In this document: positions 23,283 through 34,059 of the stretch, piece after piece
Numbering within the stretch: position 1 is the first letter of the stretch
Layout of the letters: each line of letters opens with the position of its first letter
From: Batillaria attramentaria
Taxonomy: Eukaryota; Mollusca; Gastropoda; Batillariidae
Direction of reading: 5' to 3'
Length of the DNA stretch: 64,000 nucleotides
NCBI GenBank assembly: GCA_018292915.2
Contig: JACVVK020000220.1
Span: 107,501-171,500 of the forward strand
The notes under the pieces: generated by a model
Database searches by the model: none
Seen by the model: only the letters and a program-made list of their open reading frames with translations
Told to the model about the DNA's origin: nothing
Translations under genes and position numbers: made by a program

Positions 23283-23620
23283 ATGGCGCCAGTGCAATCA
23301 AGGGTGGTTCAACAGGGTGTTTTGGTGGAGGAAAAGATGCTGTTGTGTTTATTACTTCATCACCGACGGACAACGAAAACAAAGTCCCGTCGCCCTCCTC
23401 AATTTTGGGTACATCCCTTGTGGAGGAAAAGAAGACAGCAAGGAGCCTATCACAACTTGATTCAAGAGCTTCTTTTGTTTGACACCAAATTTCATGAATA
23501 CTTCCGGTTTACGAGGGAGCAATTTGCACAGCTGTTATACCTTGTGGAGGAGGAGTTGATGAGACAGCGCTTGACCAGAGAACCGATCTGTACACGACAG
23601 AGGCTCGCTATCTGTGTGAG
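23283..23620 (+). CDS. HARBI1-like transposase, exon 1
   Basis: The ATG at 23,283 opens 112 codons plus two bases, ending at donor GTAAGG. The protein has the N-terminal features of Harbinger nucleases: a basic stretch (RRTTKTKSRRPPQFW), a HPLW block, then DTKFHEYFRFTREQFAQLL and TRQRLAICVR. The last arginine codon is completed by the first base of exon 2 at 33,075. The joined junction gives the conserved RYLATGESFRSL block of the family, which strongly supports the splice. The intron is 9.45 kb because of later insertions. Confidence 0.85.
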
Positions 23621-23682
23621 GTAAGGGGGGGGGGGGGGTGATTACTTATTCTTTCGACTGTGTTTAAATAATTGGGCGTGAC

Positions 23683-26600
23683 TATAATAATAATAATAAT
23701 AATAAATTGTTCTTGTATGGCGCAGAAAGTCTGCCCAAGAGCCGGAGCACTCAGTGCGCGCTACACACACACACACACTCACACACACACACAGACCGAC
23801 GGACACACACACACACACACACACACACACGGCGGACGTGGGATACAGGGGAGGATACAGGGGAGGATACAGTAAAAAATTTAGTTGAAAGCTTGCCGAA
23901 ACAGATAGGTTTTAAGGTGTGCCTTGAACTGTGACAGAGTAGGGAGATTCCTAAGTGAGACGGGCAAAGAGTTCCAGATTTGGGGAGCAGAGTAACTGAA
24001 GGAACGTTGGCCATACGTTTTCAGACGGACACGGGGTATTTTTAATAGTTTCTCAGAAGATGAGCGAAGTGAACGGGAGGTTTCATACGTAGTGAGCTTC
24101 TCTGTGAGGTACTGCGGGAGGGATTTGTCGAAATGACGGTAGGCTAGTGTTGCTATTTTAGACATGATACGGTATCGAACAGGTAGCCAGTGTAATTCCT
24201 TCAGAAGAGGTGTAACATGGTCACGTTTACGCTTTTTGAGAATAAGACGCGCTGCGCTGTTCTGTACACGCTGAAGGCGGTTGATTTGATCAGCTGGCAG
24301 GCCAACAAGGACAGAATTACAAAAGTCTAATCTAGATGTAACAGTTGCATTGATGAGTCGGGCAGTGGAGGATTCAGACAAGAGGGAACGAATAGAAGCG
24401 ATTTTCCTGAGCGAAAAGAAGGCCGAACGACACACGGCACCGATGTGGCTTTCCATGGACAGAGTTTGGTCTACAGTTACACCGAGATATTTGACAGAGG
24501 GCTTGAGAGGGACTGTGGATCCAACAAGTGACAAGGAGTCTGATGAAATCTGAGACACCCGGGACTGAGTCCCAGCAACCATCACTTCCGTTTTTTCTGT
24601 GTTTAACTTAAGTTTGTTGCTGTTCATCCACAGTAAGATATCAGTAATACAAGAATCCAGGCTCAGCTGGAGAGAAACAAAGTTACTAGGACTGGCAGAC
24701 TGGGAAACTTCAGTGTCATCAGCATACTTGTGAAATAAACACTGGTGCTTAAGTATGATGTCTGAGAGGGGCTGTGAATACAGGGTAAACAGAACTGGGC
24801 CTAAGACCGAGCCCTGAGGCACACCGTATTCAAGGAGGCTGGGAGATGAGGTGATACCATCAACAGTGACGGACTGGTAACGGTCCGAGAGGTAGGACAC
24901 AAACCACTGGAGCACTGTGCCCCGAATGCCAAAGGTTATTTCTAATCTCTTGAGCAGTATAGAGTGATCGAGCGTATCGAAAGCAGCACTGAGGTCTAGC
25001 AGGGCGACAAGGGAGACAAGCTTCTCATCGGCCTTCATTAGGAGATCCCCGAGGACGCTCAGCACCGCTGTCTCCACGCCACGACCACTCCTGTAAGCCG
25101 ACTGGTTTTCCTCTAGTAGGTTGTTGTCTACCAAATGCTCTTGAAGTTGCTTTAAAACAGCCTTCTCAAGGAGTTTGGAAACGAAAGGTAAGTTAGACAC
25201 GGGTCTGTAGTGTTTTAGATTATTACAATCTAGGCCTGATTTCTTGAGAAGCGGGGTGACTACTGCTTGCTTAAACTGCTTCGGAACAGTGCCAGAAGAG
25301 AGTGACATGTTGATTATATCTGCAAGAAGGGGAACAACATCAGAAGAACACTGTTTCACTAAGCTAGTAGGTATAGGGTCAAGTATGCATGACTTAGGGG
25401 GAGACTTAGCGAGCATGTCACTAACGTCCTGCTGTGAAACGGGCACAAAGTCGCTAAACATAGGGCCGTCATACACAGCATACGACGGTTCAGGACAAGC
25501 ACGGGAGTCAAGATCTTCTCGCAGAGTGCTGATCTTTGAGGTAAAGAAGTCACAGAAACGCTGTGGCAGTTCACTACGTGGGGTGTCTGTAGGGAGGGGT
25601 TTGGTTTTGGCTTTCCCCAGGAGTTCCTCAGTCGCACGGAAGAGCTGTTTACCGCTGTCGGTGGCCGAGTCAATCTTACTGGCGTAAAACTGTCTCTTAG
25701 CTGCAGCAACACAGGCTCGTGCTTGGTTCCTCTTGTGCACATAGATCTCCCTGAACACAGTCAGTCGAGTCTTTCTCCATCGGCGCTCGGCACGCCTCCT
25801 CTCACGCCGAGCCTGTCTCACGGACTCAGAGAGCCACGGCGCTGACGGACGATCGCGGACACGGCGAGTGACTAGTGGAGCGTGACGGTCGAGCGTACAA
25901 CGAAGGCCTTCGTCGTAGGAAGCCGCAAGGCTGTCGACGTCGTCAGGCGGCGATTGTCTGGCGCGGGCGACCACAGATTTCACGTCGTTCTGGAACTCGA
26001 CAGGGTCGACGCTACGCAGCTTCCGTGATGTTACCACGCGCGTAGGAAGCGGGGGCCTGGAGATCGCAAGTCGGCAGACAACAACGAAATGGTCCGACGT
26101 TTCGGGGTACTCTCGAACTTCTTGCACGGACACGAGGCTGGTATCGGCACGTACCACCACCCAGTCAAGCGTGTGACCGCATCGTTGCGTTGGTTGATCG
26201 ACCAGCTGACAGAAGCCGTGGTCGGACAACACTGTCTTCAGCTGATTCGCTTGGCTATCGGAAGGATCATCGAAGTGAAAGTTAGCATCACCGAAAATAG
26301 AAACATCTGAATGGAGGCTCGCATAGCAAGACAACAGTTCCGGGAATTCTCGTAAAAAGTCTGAGTTTCGGAGCTTGTTGTGACTGCTGGGTGGGGGGCG
26401 ATAAACGCAGACACATGTGGCAGACAAAGGGCCGACTGACAGTTTCATTTCGACACATTCAAACGATCTGAAGGTATCAATGCGTTTGAAAGACACTGAT
26501 GGGACAAGGTTGGCTCTGACAATGAAAGCAATACCCCCACCCCGGGAACCGAAGTGGGGGGCAGTGCGGGGGAAAGAGAAACACTCATAACCGGCAGGGG

Positions 26601-27100
26601 TCAGGGCTGAAATGTGCGCTTCATCGCCGTTAGGATAAAGCCAGGTTTCCGTCAACATCAACATATCGGCGTTGTTTTCCAGAATTATGTCATGGATATC
26701 AGTGGCTACTTCACGACAGGATTGAGCGTTCAAACTAAGCACTTTCAGTTCTATTTGACGCCGACATTTTCGCTTGTAGCGCTTGCGGGGCAGGCCAACG
26801 CCTATGTCCAAAGAACGCAGGCGCGTCGTTAGATCTGCTGTCAGGCGTGACGGCAACACATCGAGTAGTTCAGCGCGATTGTACTGTATGGAAGGAAGAG
26901 AAGCACGCTCACCTCGAAAACTGCCAACACTGTCACTGGTCCTGGGCACGTGCGGCCAAGCGAATGACCGCGATGGCGAACTCACTGTGGTAAGCCTTGC
27001 TGAAATTACGATGGCCAGCAGAAGAAAACGAAGCTGTGTGGAGGCACAAAATGCCCACCATAAGAGAGAGTCCAGCACCATGGTGTTGTGGTACAAAATT
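23683..27100 (-). mobile_element. CR1/L2-superfamily LINE inserted in the transposase intron
   Basis: On the minus strand the 3' end carries a TTA trinucleotide tail (23,683-23,706). The 3' UTR contains a (GT)n tract. ORF2 is intact. The 5' end lies near 27,100, just outside the stop codon of MADF exon 4 (27,118). No target duplication could be read at the ends. Confidence 0.75.
23881..27081 (-). CDS. LINE ORF2: APE endonuclease and reverse transcriptase, intact
   Basis: The frame is open for 1,066 residues from ATG at 27,081; the frame also stays open slightly upstream. The endonuclease (about residues 113-340) has TETWL, DANFHFDD and SDHFVVV. The reverse transcriptase (about 605-865) has RPVSNLPFVSKLLEK, the SAAFDTLDH block, GVPQGSVLGP and the catalytic YADDTEV. 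The C-terminus has GQRSFSYSAPQIWNSLPVSL and FKAHLKTYLFRQAF, a signature of CR1/L2/Rex1-like LINEs. There is no internal stop. No ORF1 is seen upstream, so this copy is either 5'-truncated or of a single-ORF family. Being fully open among decayed neighbours suggests a young insertion. Confidence 0.9.
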   Translation of the reverse strand: MVLDSLLWWAFCASTQLRFLLLAIVISARLTTVSSPSRSFAWPHVPRTSDSVGSFRGERASLPSIQYNRAELLDVLPSRLTADLTTRLRSLDIGVGLPRKRYKRKCRRQIELKVLSLNAQSCREVATDIHDIILENNADMLMLTETWLYPNGDEAHISALTPAGYECFSFPRTAPHFGSRGGGIAFIVRANLVPSVSFKRIDTFRSFECVEMKLSVGPLSATCVCVYRPPPSSHNKLRNSDFLREFPELLSCYASLHSDVSIFGDANFHFDDPSDSQANQLKTVLSDHGFCQLVDQPTQRCGHTLDWVVVRADTSLVSVQEVREYPETSDHFVVVCRLAISRPPLPTRVVTSRKLRSVDPVEFQNDVKSVVARARQSPPDDVDSLAASYDEGLRCTLDRHAPLVTRRVRDRPSAPWLSESVRQARRERRRAERRWRKTRLTVFREIYVHKRNQARACVAAAKRQFYASKIDSATDSGKQLFRATEELLGKAKTKPLPTDTPRSELPQRFCDFFTSKISTLREDLDSRACPEPSYAVYDGPMFSDFVPVSQQDVSDMLAKSPPKSCILDPIPTSLVKQCSSDVVPLLADIINMSLSSGTVPKQFKQAVVTPLLKKSGLDCNNLKHYRPVSNLPFVSKLLEKAVLKQLQEHLVDNNLLEENQSAYRSGRGVETAVLSVLGDLLMKADEKLVSLVALLDLSAAFDTLDHSILLKRLEITFGIRGTVLQWFVSYLSDRYQSVTVDGITSSPSLLEYGVPQGSVLGPVLFTLYSQPLSDIILKHQCLFHKYADDTEVSQSASPSNFVSLQLSLDSCITDILLWMNSNKLKLNTEKTEVMVAGTQSRVSQISSDSLSLVGSTVPLKPSVKYLGVTVDQTLSMESHIGAVCRSAFFSLRKIASIRSLLSESSTARLINATVTSRLDFCNSVLVGLPADQINRLQRVQNSAARLILKKRKRDHVTPLLKELHWLPVRYRIMSKIATLAYRHFDKSLPQYLTEKLTTYETSRSLRSSSEKLLKIPRVRLKTYGQRSFSYSAPQIWNSLPVSLRNLPTLSQFKAHLKTYLFRQAFN

Positions 27101-27117
27101 TATCCACCGACACTCAG

Positions 27118-27421
27118 TCAATCACACACAAAAACGCACAAACGTTGGAGCTCAAGGTCGCTGCAGCCGGCTCGGCGAGTGACCCCTGGCCGACTTGGTA
27201 ATTTCGCCATACGGCGGGCACAGTCGTCAAAAAATGGTTGATCTTCTGGTTCATGGGGATACTGTTGCTGTTGCGACTGTTTCGCCCTGTTCTCCTTCAG
27301 CAACTGCAGTATGCCTGTTTCGGTGGCGTCACACTTCTCAGTCGTCCGCTTTCCCCGTCCATATGGGTGAAAGGTCCGCTTTCGCCTTTTGGCACTGCTA
27401 ATGGCTGACCTTGCGTCCGAC
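27118..27421 (-). CDS. MADF/BESS protein, exon 4 (C-terminal BESS-like exon)
   Basis: The acceptor TTTTTGCAG (minus strand) is followed by one base that completes the ATG codon split across exon 3. The frame is then open for 100 codons to TGA at 27,118-27,120. A basic segment SAKRRKRTFHPYGRGKR is followed by TGILQLLKENRA, a glutamine run, and DQPFFDDCARRMAKLP. The FF..CARRMAKLP pattern resembles the BESS protein-interaction motif of MADF proteins. The exon lies inside the transposase intron, antisense to it. The phase match to exon 3 and domain order support membership in the same gene; distance (6.6 kb) lowers certainty. Confidence 0.7.
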
Positions 27422-27777
27422 CTGCAAAAATGAAGTCATTATAGCTGTGTCAGTAAAATCTGTCTGAACTATGTGACCATTGTCACATCCAATAAAGTTC
27501 AGTTGAAGATTATAGCCTAAACGGCCAAATGAGCCAAACAGTTGCATGGGGCAAAACAGAAATGTTTGTTTAGGGTAAGATACAAAGAAAGACAAGATGG
27601 CAAGCCACATAAATGTACTTCCATTTTTAGTGACCTTGAAAAAGTGACTCTGACCTTGACCTTCATATCCCATAATGACTGAATTGAAGTCACGTTTAAA
27701 ATTTTGGCTGGTAAGGCCTCCTTCAAGGTAAAATTTCGATCAAGTGATTTGGAATTATGAATGGTTTGCCCTTTTTA
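27422..27777. other. Native Harbinger intron sequence between MADF exon 4 and X-A
   Basis: Non-coding. Contains TGACCTTGACCTT-like words near 27,650-27,662, similar to those in the 48.8-49.9 kb element. Ends in TTA, the X-A target site. Confidence 0.5.
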
Positions 27778-29056
27778 TGTTGTTTCCATAGTAATGGAAA
27801 CAACATAATAGGAGGGGCTGAAATTTCCACGTTCATAGGCAAGCATCTGTGGTACAAACGCACGTCACTGCCGATCTCCCGCAGAGACGATTATGCAAGT
27901 GTAACTCTGACAATGACGTAAGAAAACTTGCGTCATCGATGCTGACGCGTATGGTGTTCCGAACGCACTTCTCCTCCTCAGTGAGTGCCGTCTGTGCGGA
28001 TGTGTGTGCGTGTGTGCGTGTGTGAATTGTGTCCGGGCCCGTTTCTTCGAAGATACTTAACCGAATGGCTTCAAATTTGGGGTATCCAAATTTATCAAAA
28101 TGTTACATTAGACGATTCAAGCGTGTGATGATTGCTTAAGTGATTTGGGAGTTATCGCCCTTTTGAGACAAGTTGGTTGTCTTTCGTGTACAGGCGTAAT
28201 ATTTATTTAAATCACTCAATTTTTTGGCAGTAGATAGCTTGAATACGGACTCTGAATAGACTCACTACTAGAAAATGGTCGCTCTTATAGTTTTCATGTA
28301 AACCGAGCCTGAGTTGACATTGCATGTGAACCCAGTTCAGATGCCTATTTCTCCGAAAATACTAAACCGATCGATTTCAAATTTGGGGTTTCTAAATGAG
28401 TCAAGATTGTTGAATAGAAGGCTCGATCCAGGTACGATTGCACACATGATTTGCGAGTTATCGCCCTTTTCAAAAAAAGTGGCTTTCTGGCGTTTAAAGG
28501 CGTAATATTTACCTAAACCACTCCATTTATGGGACATAGATAGCATGAATACGGACTCTCAACTGAGTGAATTTTGGAGGTTGTCGCTTTTATACTTTTG
28601 GCGTAAACCGTACCTGATGAAAGTGCTGGTGAACACACTTTAGATCTCAAAATCGCTCCTACTATACATAGATAATGAGCCTGGGGTGCCATAAAAAAAT
28701 ATACAAAAAAAATTAGAAAAATTCACTGCAGCCGTTGTCGTCAGTTGACTCGAAAATTTGTACTCGAAGCACATTTCCTTTACACAAGCCACACGCCTCA
28801 CAAACATCGCAGAAAAGGCACACGCGCACTGACGCAAAACTGTATCAGCGTCAGTTTGCCGACGTCATGTTTGATTGACGTGGGGGTGTGTCGTCACTTT
28901 TCTGAAGTTCTCTATTTGTAGACGGGGAAAGCGGGAGTTTCATTGATGTAGTGAGCTTTGTTTTTCCCACTGACTCTCACTCAATAGCATAGTAGAGTGA
29001 GAGAACACCACATAGGTCTCAATGGAGCACATGCACAAACGCGGCTCGCGCAAGTC

Positions 29057-29089
<33 letters not shown>

Positions 29090-29421
29090 GCGCGCGTATG
29101 TCTGTGTGTGTCTGTGTGCGCGCGCGCGCAGCAGACATAACACATAGTGAAAAAACGTTCGCCGCGCAGACTTGTCTGTTAAACACATTGAGCCGGTATA
29201 AATTCGATCTTTACACTGCGCAGCAGCAACACTTCAATTTTCATGGGGCTGCTTTCATTGCAAGAATTGTATCCGAGTCAAAGTTATTACGTCAAATGTA
29301 TTATGCGTCATCCCAATGAGGAAAACGTCATAGATTTCAAAGAAAACAACTTGACGTCTCTCTTCCAAAACCAAGATTGGTCTGACAGCCCGGTCAGTTG
29401 TTTCCATTGAGAGAGAGAGAG

Positions 29422-29484
<63 letters not shown>

Positions 29485-29575
29485 TCCCGTATACATGGCG
29501 TTACAAAAGAACGACCGTGACGACAGCAGGTGATTAAATGGAAACAACATATTGGGCTGGTCAGTGGCCATCTTG
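27778..29575 (+). mobile_element. X family repeat, copy X-A
   Basis: It starts with a perfect hairpin, TGTTGTTTCCAT, a 4-nt loop and ATGGAAACAACA (27,778-27,805). It ends GGAAACAACATATTGGGCTGG followed by a TGGCCATCTTG tail. It is flanked by TTA on both sides (27,775-27,777 and 29,576-29,578). The interior has two diverged repeats of about 300 bp (starting near 28,050 and 28,347) that share CGAAAATACT and CAAATTTGGGGT. GT and AG microsatellites lie near the right end. No protein is supported. The 1.8-kb length matches X-C after removal of LTR-4. Confidence 0.75.
29426..29482. repeat. (GA)n(GT)n microsatellite in X-A
   Basis: A short GA run is followed by about 28 GT repeats. The same position in X-C has the complementary CA array at about 51,585-51,643. 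Confidence 0.9.
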
Positions 29576-29790
29576 TTATGTTGTTTCCATAGTAATGGAA
29601 ACAACATAATAGGACGGGCTAAAATTTCCACGTTCATAGGCAAGCATCTGTGGTACAAACGCACGTCACTGCCGATCTCCCGCAGAGACGATTTTGCAAG
29701 TGTAACTCTAACAATGACGTAAGAAAACTTGCGTCATCGATGCTGACGCGTATGGTGTTCCGAACGCACTTCTCCTCCTCAGTGAGTGCC

Positions 29791-29854
<64 letters not shown>

Positions 29855-30517
29855 TGTGTCCGGGCCCGTTTCTTCGAAAATACTCAACCGAATGGCTTCA
29901 AATTTGGGGTATCCAAATATATCAAAATGTTACATTAGACGATTGAAGCGTGTGATGACTGCTTAAGTGATTTGGGAGTTATCGCCCTTTTGAGACAAGT
30001 TGGTTGTCTTTCGTGTACAGGCGTAATATTTATTTAAATCACTCAATTTTTTGGGGTTTCTAAATGAATCAAGATTGTTGAATAGAAGGCCCGATCCAGG
30101 TACGATTGCACACATGATTTGCGAGTTATCGCCCTTTTCAGAAAAAGTGGCTTTCTGGCGTTTAAAGGCGTAATATTTACCTAAACCACTCCATTTTTTG
30201 GACATAGATAGCATGAATACGGACTCTCAACTGAGTGAATTTTGGAGGTTGTCGCTTTTATACTTTTGGCGTAAGCCGTACCTGATGAAAGTGCTGGTGA
30301 ACACACTTTAGATCTCAAAATCGCTCCTACTATACATAGATAATGAGCCTGGGCTGCCATAAAAAATATACAAAAAAATTAGAAAAATTCACTGCAGCCG
30401 TTATCGTCAGTTGACCCGAAAATTTGTACTCATAGCACATTTCCTCTACAAGCCACACGCCTCACAAACATCGAAGAAGAGACGCACGCGCACTGACGTA
30501 AAGTAAGTGCGTCATGT

Positions 30518-30820
30518 TTGATTGACGTGATGCTGTTTTTTCTTGGGGGTGTCTCGCCACTTTCTTTCCGAATTCCTCTGTTTGGAGACGTGGTGTATTT
30601 TACTTCTACTATGTCGCCATCTTCGTGCAATCGCAGAGAAGACACGGGATACAACAGAATACAACTCCAATACTTTATGAACAGAATATGCACGGAGAAC
30701 AAATTCATGAAAGAAGAAGAACCCAGAACGCTGTGCAGGGCTGCTTACGTACTGAACAGGTCAGATCTAGAACATTTCTCAACTTACTGGAAGGTTCGAT
30801 ATCTTTCCAAGGTGACGTAA
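30518..30820 (+). other. Conserved open segment in X-B, also in X-D
   Basis: A block of about 200 bp is conserved with the minus-strand copy at about 62,585-62,820, including GYNRIQLQ and KEEEPRTLCRAAY in one frame. A second frame is equally conserved, so I cannot tell which, if any, is coded. Function is unknown. Confidence 0.3.
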
Positions 30821-31084
30821 TCTACTGACGTTACTGCACCAGCATGTTCTGGGATGGTCTATAAATTATTTTGCATCGAAATGCAGTATCTTTTCGCGAT
30901 CTCTACAACTTGACATGTGGAAAGCGGGAATTTCAGTGGGTTTCGTTTTTGCCACTGACTCACACTCAGAAGCATAATGCAAAGATCTTGGAAACATAAA
31001 GATAGTTCACTTACCTCCCTTTGAGGGACAACGCGTAAGAGTTGTCTGCGCGCATTAGCGCGCATCCCGCAGATCTACGCAGTA

Positions 31085-31200
31085 ATGGCAGAAAGCCAGA
31101 AACCACGCAAAAATTCGGGCGTGCAATGGTGTGGAGCGCCGAATTGCTGTCAGAAGCGAACACCAGGAACGGGAAAACCTTTCTGTAGATTTCCCCCTTG
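31085..31200 (+). pseudogene. Possible THAP-type zinc-finger N-terminal remnant
   Basis: An ATG opens 38 codons containing VQWCGAPNC, then a short basic segment and PFCRFPP before TGA. The C-x4-C spacing followed by a CRFP block resembles the start of a THAP (C2CH) DNA-binding domain, found in several DNA-transposon proteins. The C-x2-H half is not seen. It could be a first exon whose partner is lost, or chance. Confidence 0.35.
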
Positions 31201-31792
31201 AAAAATAGAGGTAGGTATGCCTACGATATCGAAGTTGGAGCCAAGATCGGTATCGAAGTTGGAGCCAAGATTATGTTTTCTCCCAAACATAACACATAGC
31301 ATCACACGTGAAAACCAAAATCGCCGCATCCACGACGTGTGACTGGCGTAAATTTAGTATAGAATCCGCATGCTTGTAAAAAGTCTGTTTGTTTGACCCA
31401 ACCCTACACTAGCCGCCGTAAAACATTTTAACAAAATAAACAAAAACGAAGATGTCAGCGACTGACAGGTGGTCTCCCCCCATATATTTCGCATGTGTTT
31501 TAGGCCTATGGAAAACATAAGTACTCTCAAAGTTCCGGAGGACGAACGAAAGATCTAGTTTGGCTTTTACTGCTGTACGTAGGCTACGCAGTGCATTTCG
31601 TTCGATGTGTTCAAGTAAAACTAGTACGGAACACAGAAAGATCGAATGTGCGAGAGATCCAAAGATGGACGCATCCGCTGAATACTTCCTGCTAACTCAG
31701 CATTAATCATATCTGCGACCGACGATCCAGCAGATTCTATGTTGTGATATGGTTTTACAATGGTTAGAATGAAGTTCAGCCGGATGATTTTG

Positions 31793-31795
<3 letters not shown>

Positions 31796-31846
<51 letters not shown>

Positions 31847-32087
31847 CAGTGCAACGTGCCGCTAGCACAGTTCAAGTCAAAACACCACCGCCAACAAAAC
31901 AACAAAAACAACACCAAAACCTGATGTCTGCGCCTGCCACGTGTGTTTACTGCTGTTTGTTTACACTGCATGCAAACCTCTTGATTTTTAAGAAAAGAGT
32001 TCTGTACATACCTACAGATTTCCCCCCAACAGTATGTGAACTGGAACAAGTGCCGATGAACGTACCTGCCGCCGTATGAGTGACACA

Positions 32088-32145
<58 letters not shown>
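31796..32145. repeat. Two (GT)n microsatellites in X-B
   Basis: GT arrays at about 31,796-31,845 and 32,089-32,145, separated by non-coding sequence. Confidence 0.9.
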
Positions 32146-32146
<1 letters not shown>

Positions 32147-32588
32147 CTGAATTTAGATGCAGGTAGACGCTAGCACAATTTAAGTCACCGTGATTTGTAA
32201 AGTTGCCAGGGAAAAAAAATTACGCTGTATCTGCGTCAGCCGCGTGTGTTTACTGTTTGTTTACACTGCATGCACACGTACCACTTGAGGTCTTTTTTTT
32301 TTTTTTTTGACAAGAAAGCGAAAAAAAAAAATGTTTGTTTTTCAACAGGAATACCAAAAGAAGTATTTCCCCGTTTATATTTGTCTGTTATTTGAACAAT
32401 TCGGCGCAGAACACAATTGCATGCCCGGCTTTTGTGATCGCTTTCCACTTTCCGCCATGCTGTCACTATAGGGGCCAGATCTAGGATGCGCGCTAATGCG
32501 GGCAGACAACTCTTCGCGTTGTCCCGCTATATGTCTCTCTTACGAGGGCAGGAGTGACGCGTCTTTCTGATTCCAAGGTCTTTGCATA

Positions 32589-32632
<44 letters not shown>

Positions 32633-33074
32633 GCGGGGGGGGGGGGGGGGGGGTGCGTGCGTGCGCGCGCAAGCGCGCGTCTAAGGCGAGAGAGAGAGAG
32701 AGAGAGGGTCTCTTCTCCGATACCAGTAAGCAATCGTCTGTCAGTCAGGTCTGCGGGAAGTAACTCTGTCAAAGGGGAACGACTTTATTACAAGAATTCA
32801 TTCACCCATGAAGAACCTCGCATACGCCAAAAAGTTGTGACGTCAACCAGCTAGGCGAGCTCACACGACCTCATGTGTTTGGGTTTTTGCAAGTGCATAG
32901 AGGCACGATAAGGGTTTTCAGTACTTTCTTTATGTCAGCATGCTTGATGTCAGAGAGCTTGCGTTCCGGCGTGTGCGCGCGGGCTGCATACATGACACAA
33001 CGACTACGACTGTGACTACAGCATGTCATTGAATGGAAACAACATATTGGGCTGGTGGCCATTTTGTTTTTCAG

Positions 33075-34036
33075 ATACCTAGCCACAGGTGAGAGCTTCA
33101 GGTCGCTTGCATTCAGCTTCCGCATGGGAGTGACAACGATTGCAAGAATCGTCTGGGAGGTGTGTGCAGTTCTGTGGAGCCGACTATCCCCCATCTACCT
33201 GAATGCTGAGGCACAGACAGCGGAGGATTGGCAGCTCCTGGCGGCCAACTTTGAGCACGAGTGGAACTTTCCAAATTGTGTTGGCGCCTTAGACGGCAAA
33301 CATGTGGTCATGAAAGCGCCAGACAACTCGGGCTCACTCTTTTATAACTATAAAGGGGCTTTTTCCATTGTGCTTTTGTCATTGGTTGATGCCAATTATC
33401 GCTTTGTGGTCATTGATGTCGGGTCGTTTGGGAAAAAATTCTGATGGAGGGGTGTTTGCTAACTCAAACTTGGGGAAAAGGCTGCAAAGAAATGAGTTGA
33501 GCCTCCCTGAAGACACTTGCCTGCCTGATGCAGCGCACCTTGGGCCTGTCCCCCATGTGATCGTGGGAGACGCAGCCTTTCCGTTGCACAAGCACATCAT
33601 GAGGCCTTACCCAGGGCGAGGGCGAACTACTCGAGAACGGCAATTCAATTACAGGCTGAGCCGCGCAAGACGCGTAGTTGAAAATGCCTTTGGATTGCTG
33701 GCTGCAAGATGGAGGGTGTTTCATAGCAAAATTGCTGTGCAGCCAGATTTCTGCACCAGGATTGTGAAGGCCGCCTGTTGCTTGCACAACATGTTGCAGA
33801 CGGTCTCCACACCTGCACAGCTCACGCAGTTGAACAATCAAGTTCGTGAAACCAGAAAGCAACGGCAAAAGAGCAAGAAGCCTGTGCTGCCCGAGGCTCT
33901 GCATAACCTAACTTGCATTGGGCACAGACCAGGGCAGGACGCTGCGCTGGTTAGGGAAGCATTCACACAGTATTTCTGTGATGTGCACCCACTCCCATGG
34001 CAGATGCACAACGTTATGCGAGGGAATTTTGAATGA
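33075..34036 (+). pseudogene. HARBI1-like transposase, exon 2 (catalytic domain, one frameshift)
   Basis: The acceptor TTTTTCAG at 33,067-33,074 precedes the exon, which starts inside the arginine codon shared with exon 1. The DDE nuclease blocks are present: NCVGALDGKH, VIDVGSFG and VVENAFGLLAARWRVF. The frame breaks once near the six-A run at 33,433-33,438; a single extra base explains it, and total length then agrees with the splice phases (about 432 residues). The stop is at 34,034-34,036, 23 bp before the donor end of MADF exon 3 on the other strand. The break may be real decay or a homopolymer sequencing error. Confidence 0.85.
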
Positions 34037-34059
34037 CTCGTACAAGTATAGAAACTCAC

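Larger units (their letters stand above)
29579..33066 (+). mobile_element. X family repeat, copy X-B (long form)
   Basis: It has the same terminal hairpin at 29,579-29,606 and the same right end (GGGCTGGTGGCCATTTTG). Its left TTA is shared with X-A, so the two copies lie head to tail; the right flank reads TTT. It is longer than X-A. A deletion fuses the two internal repeats near 30,050-30,058. Extra sequence from about 30,480 to 33,000 contains several microsatellites and a possible THAP-type zinc-finger exon. Confidence 0.7.
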
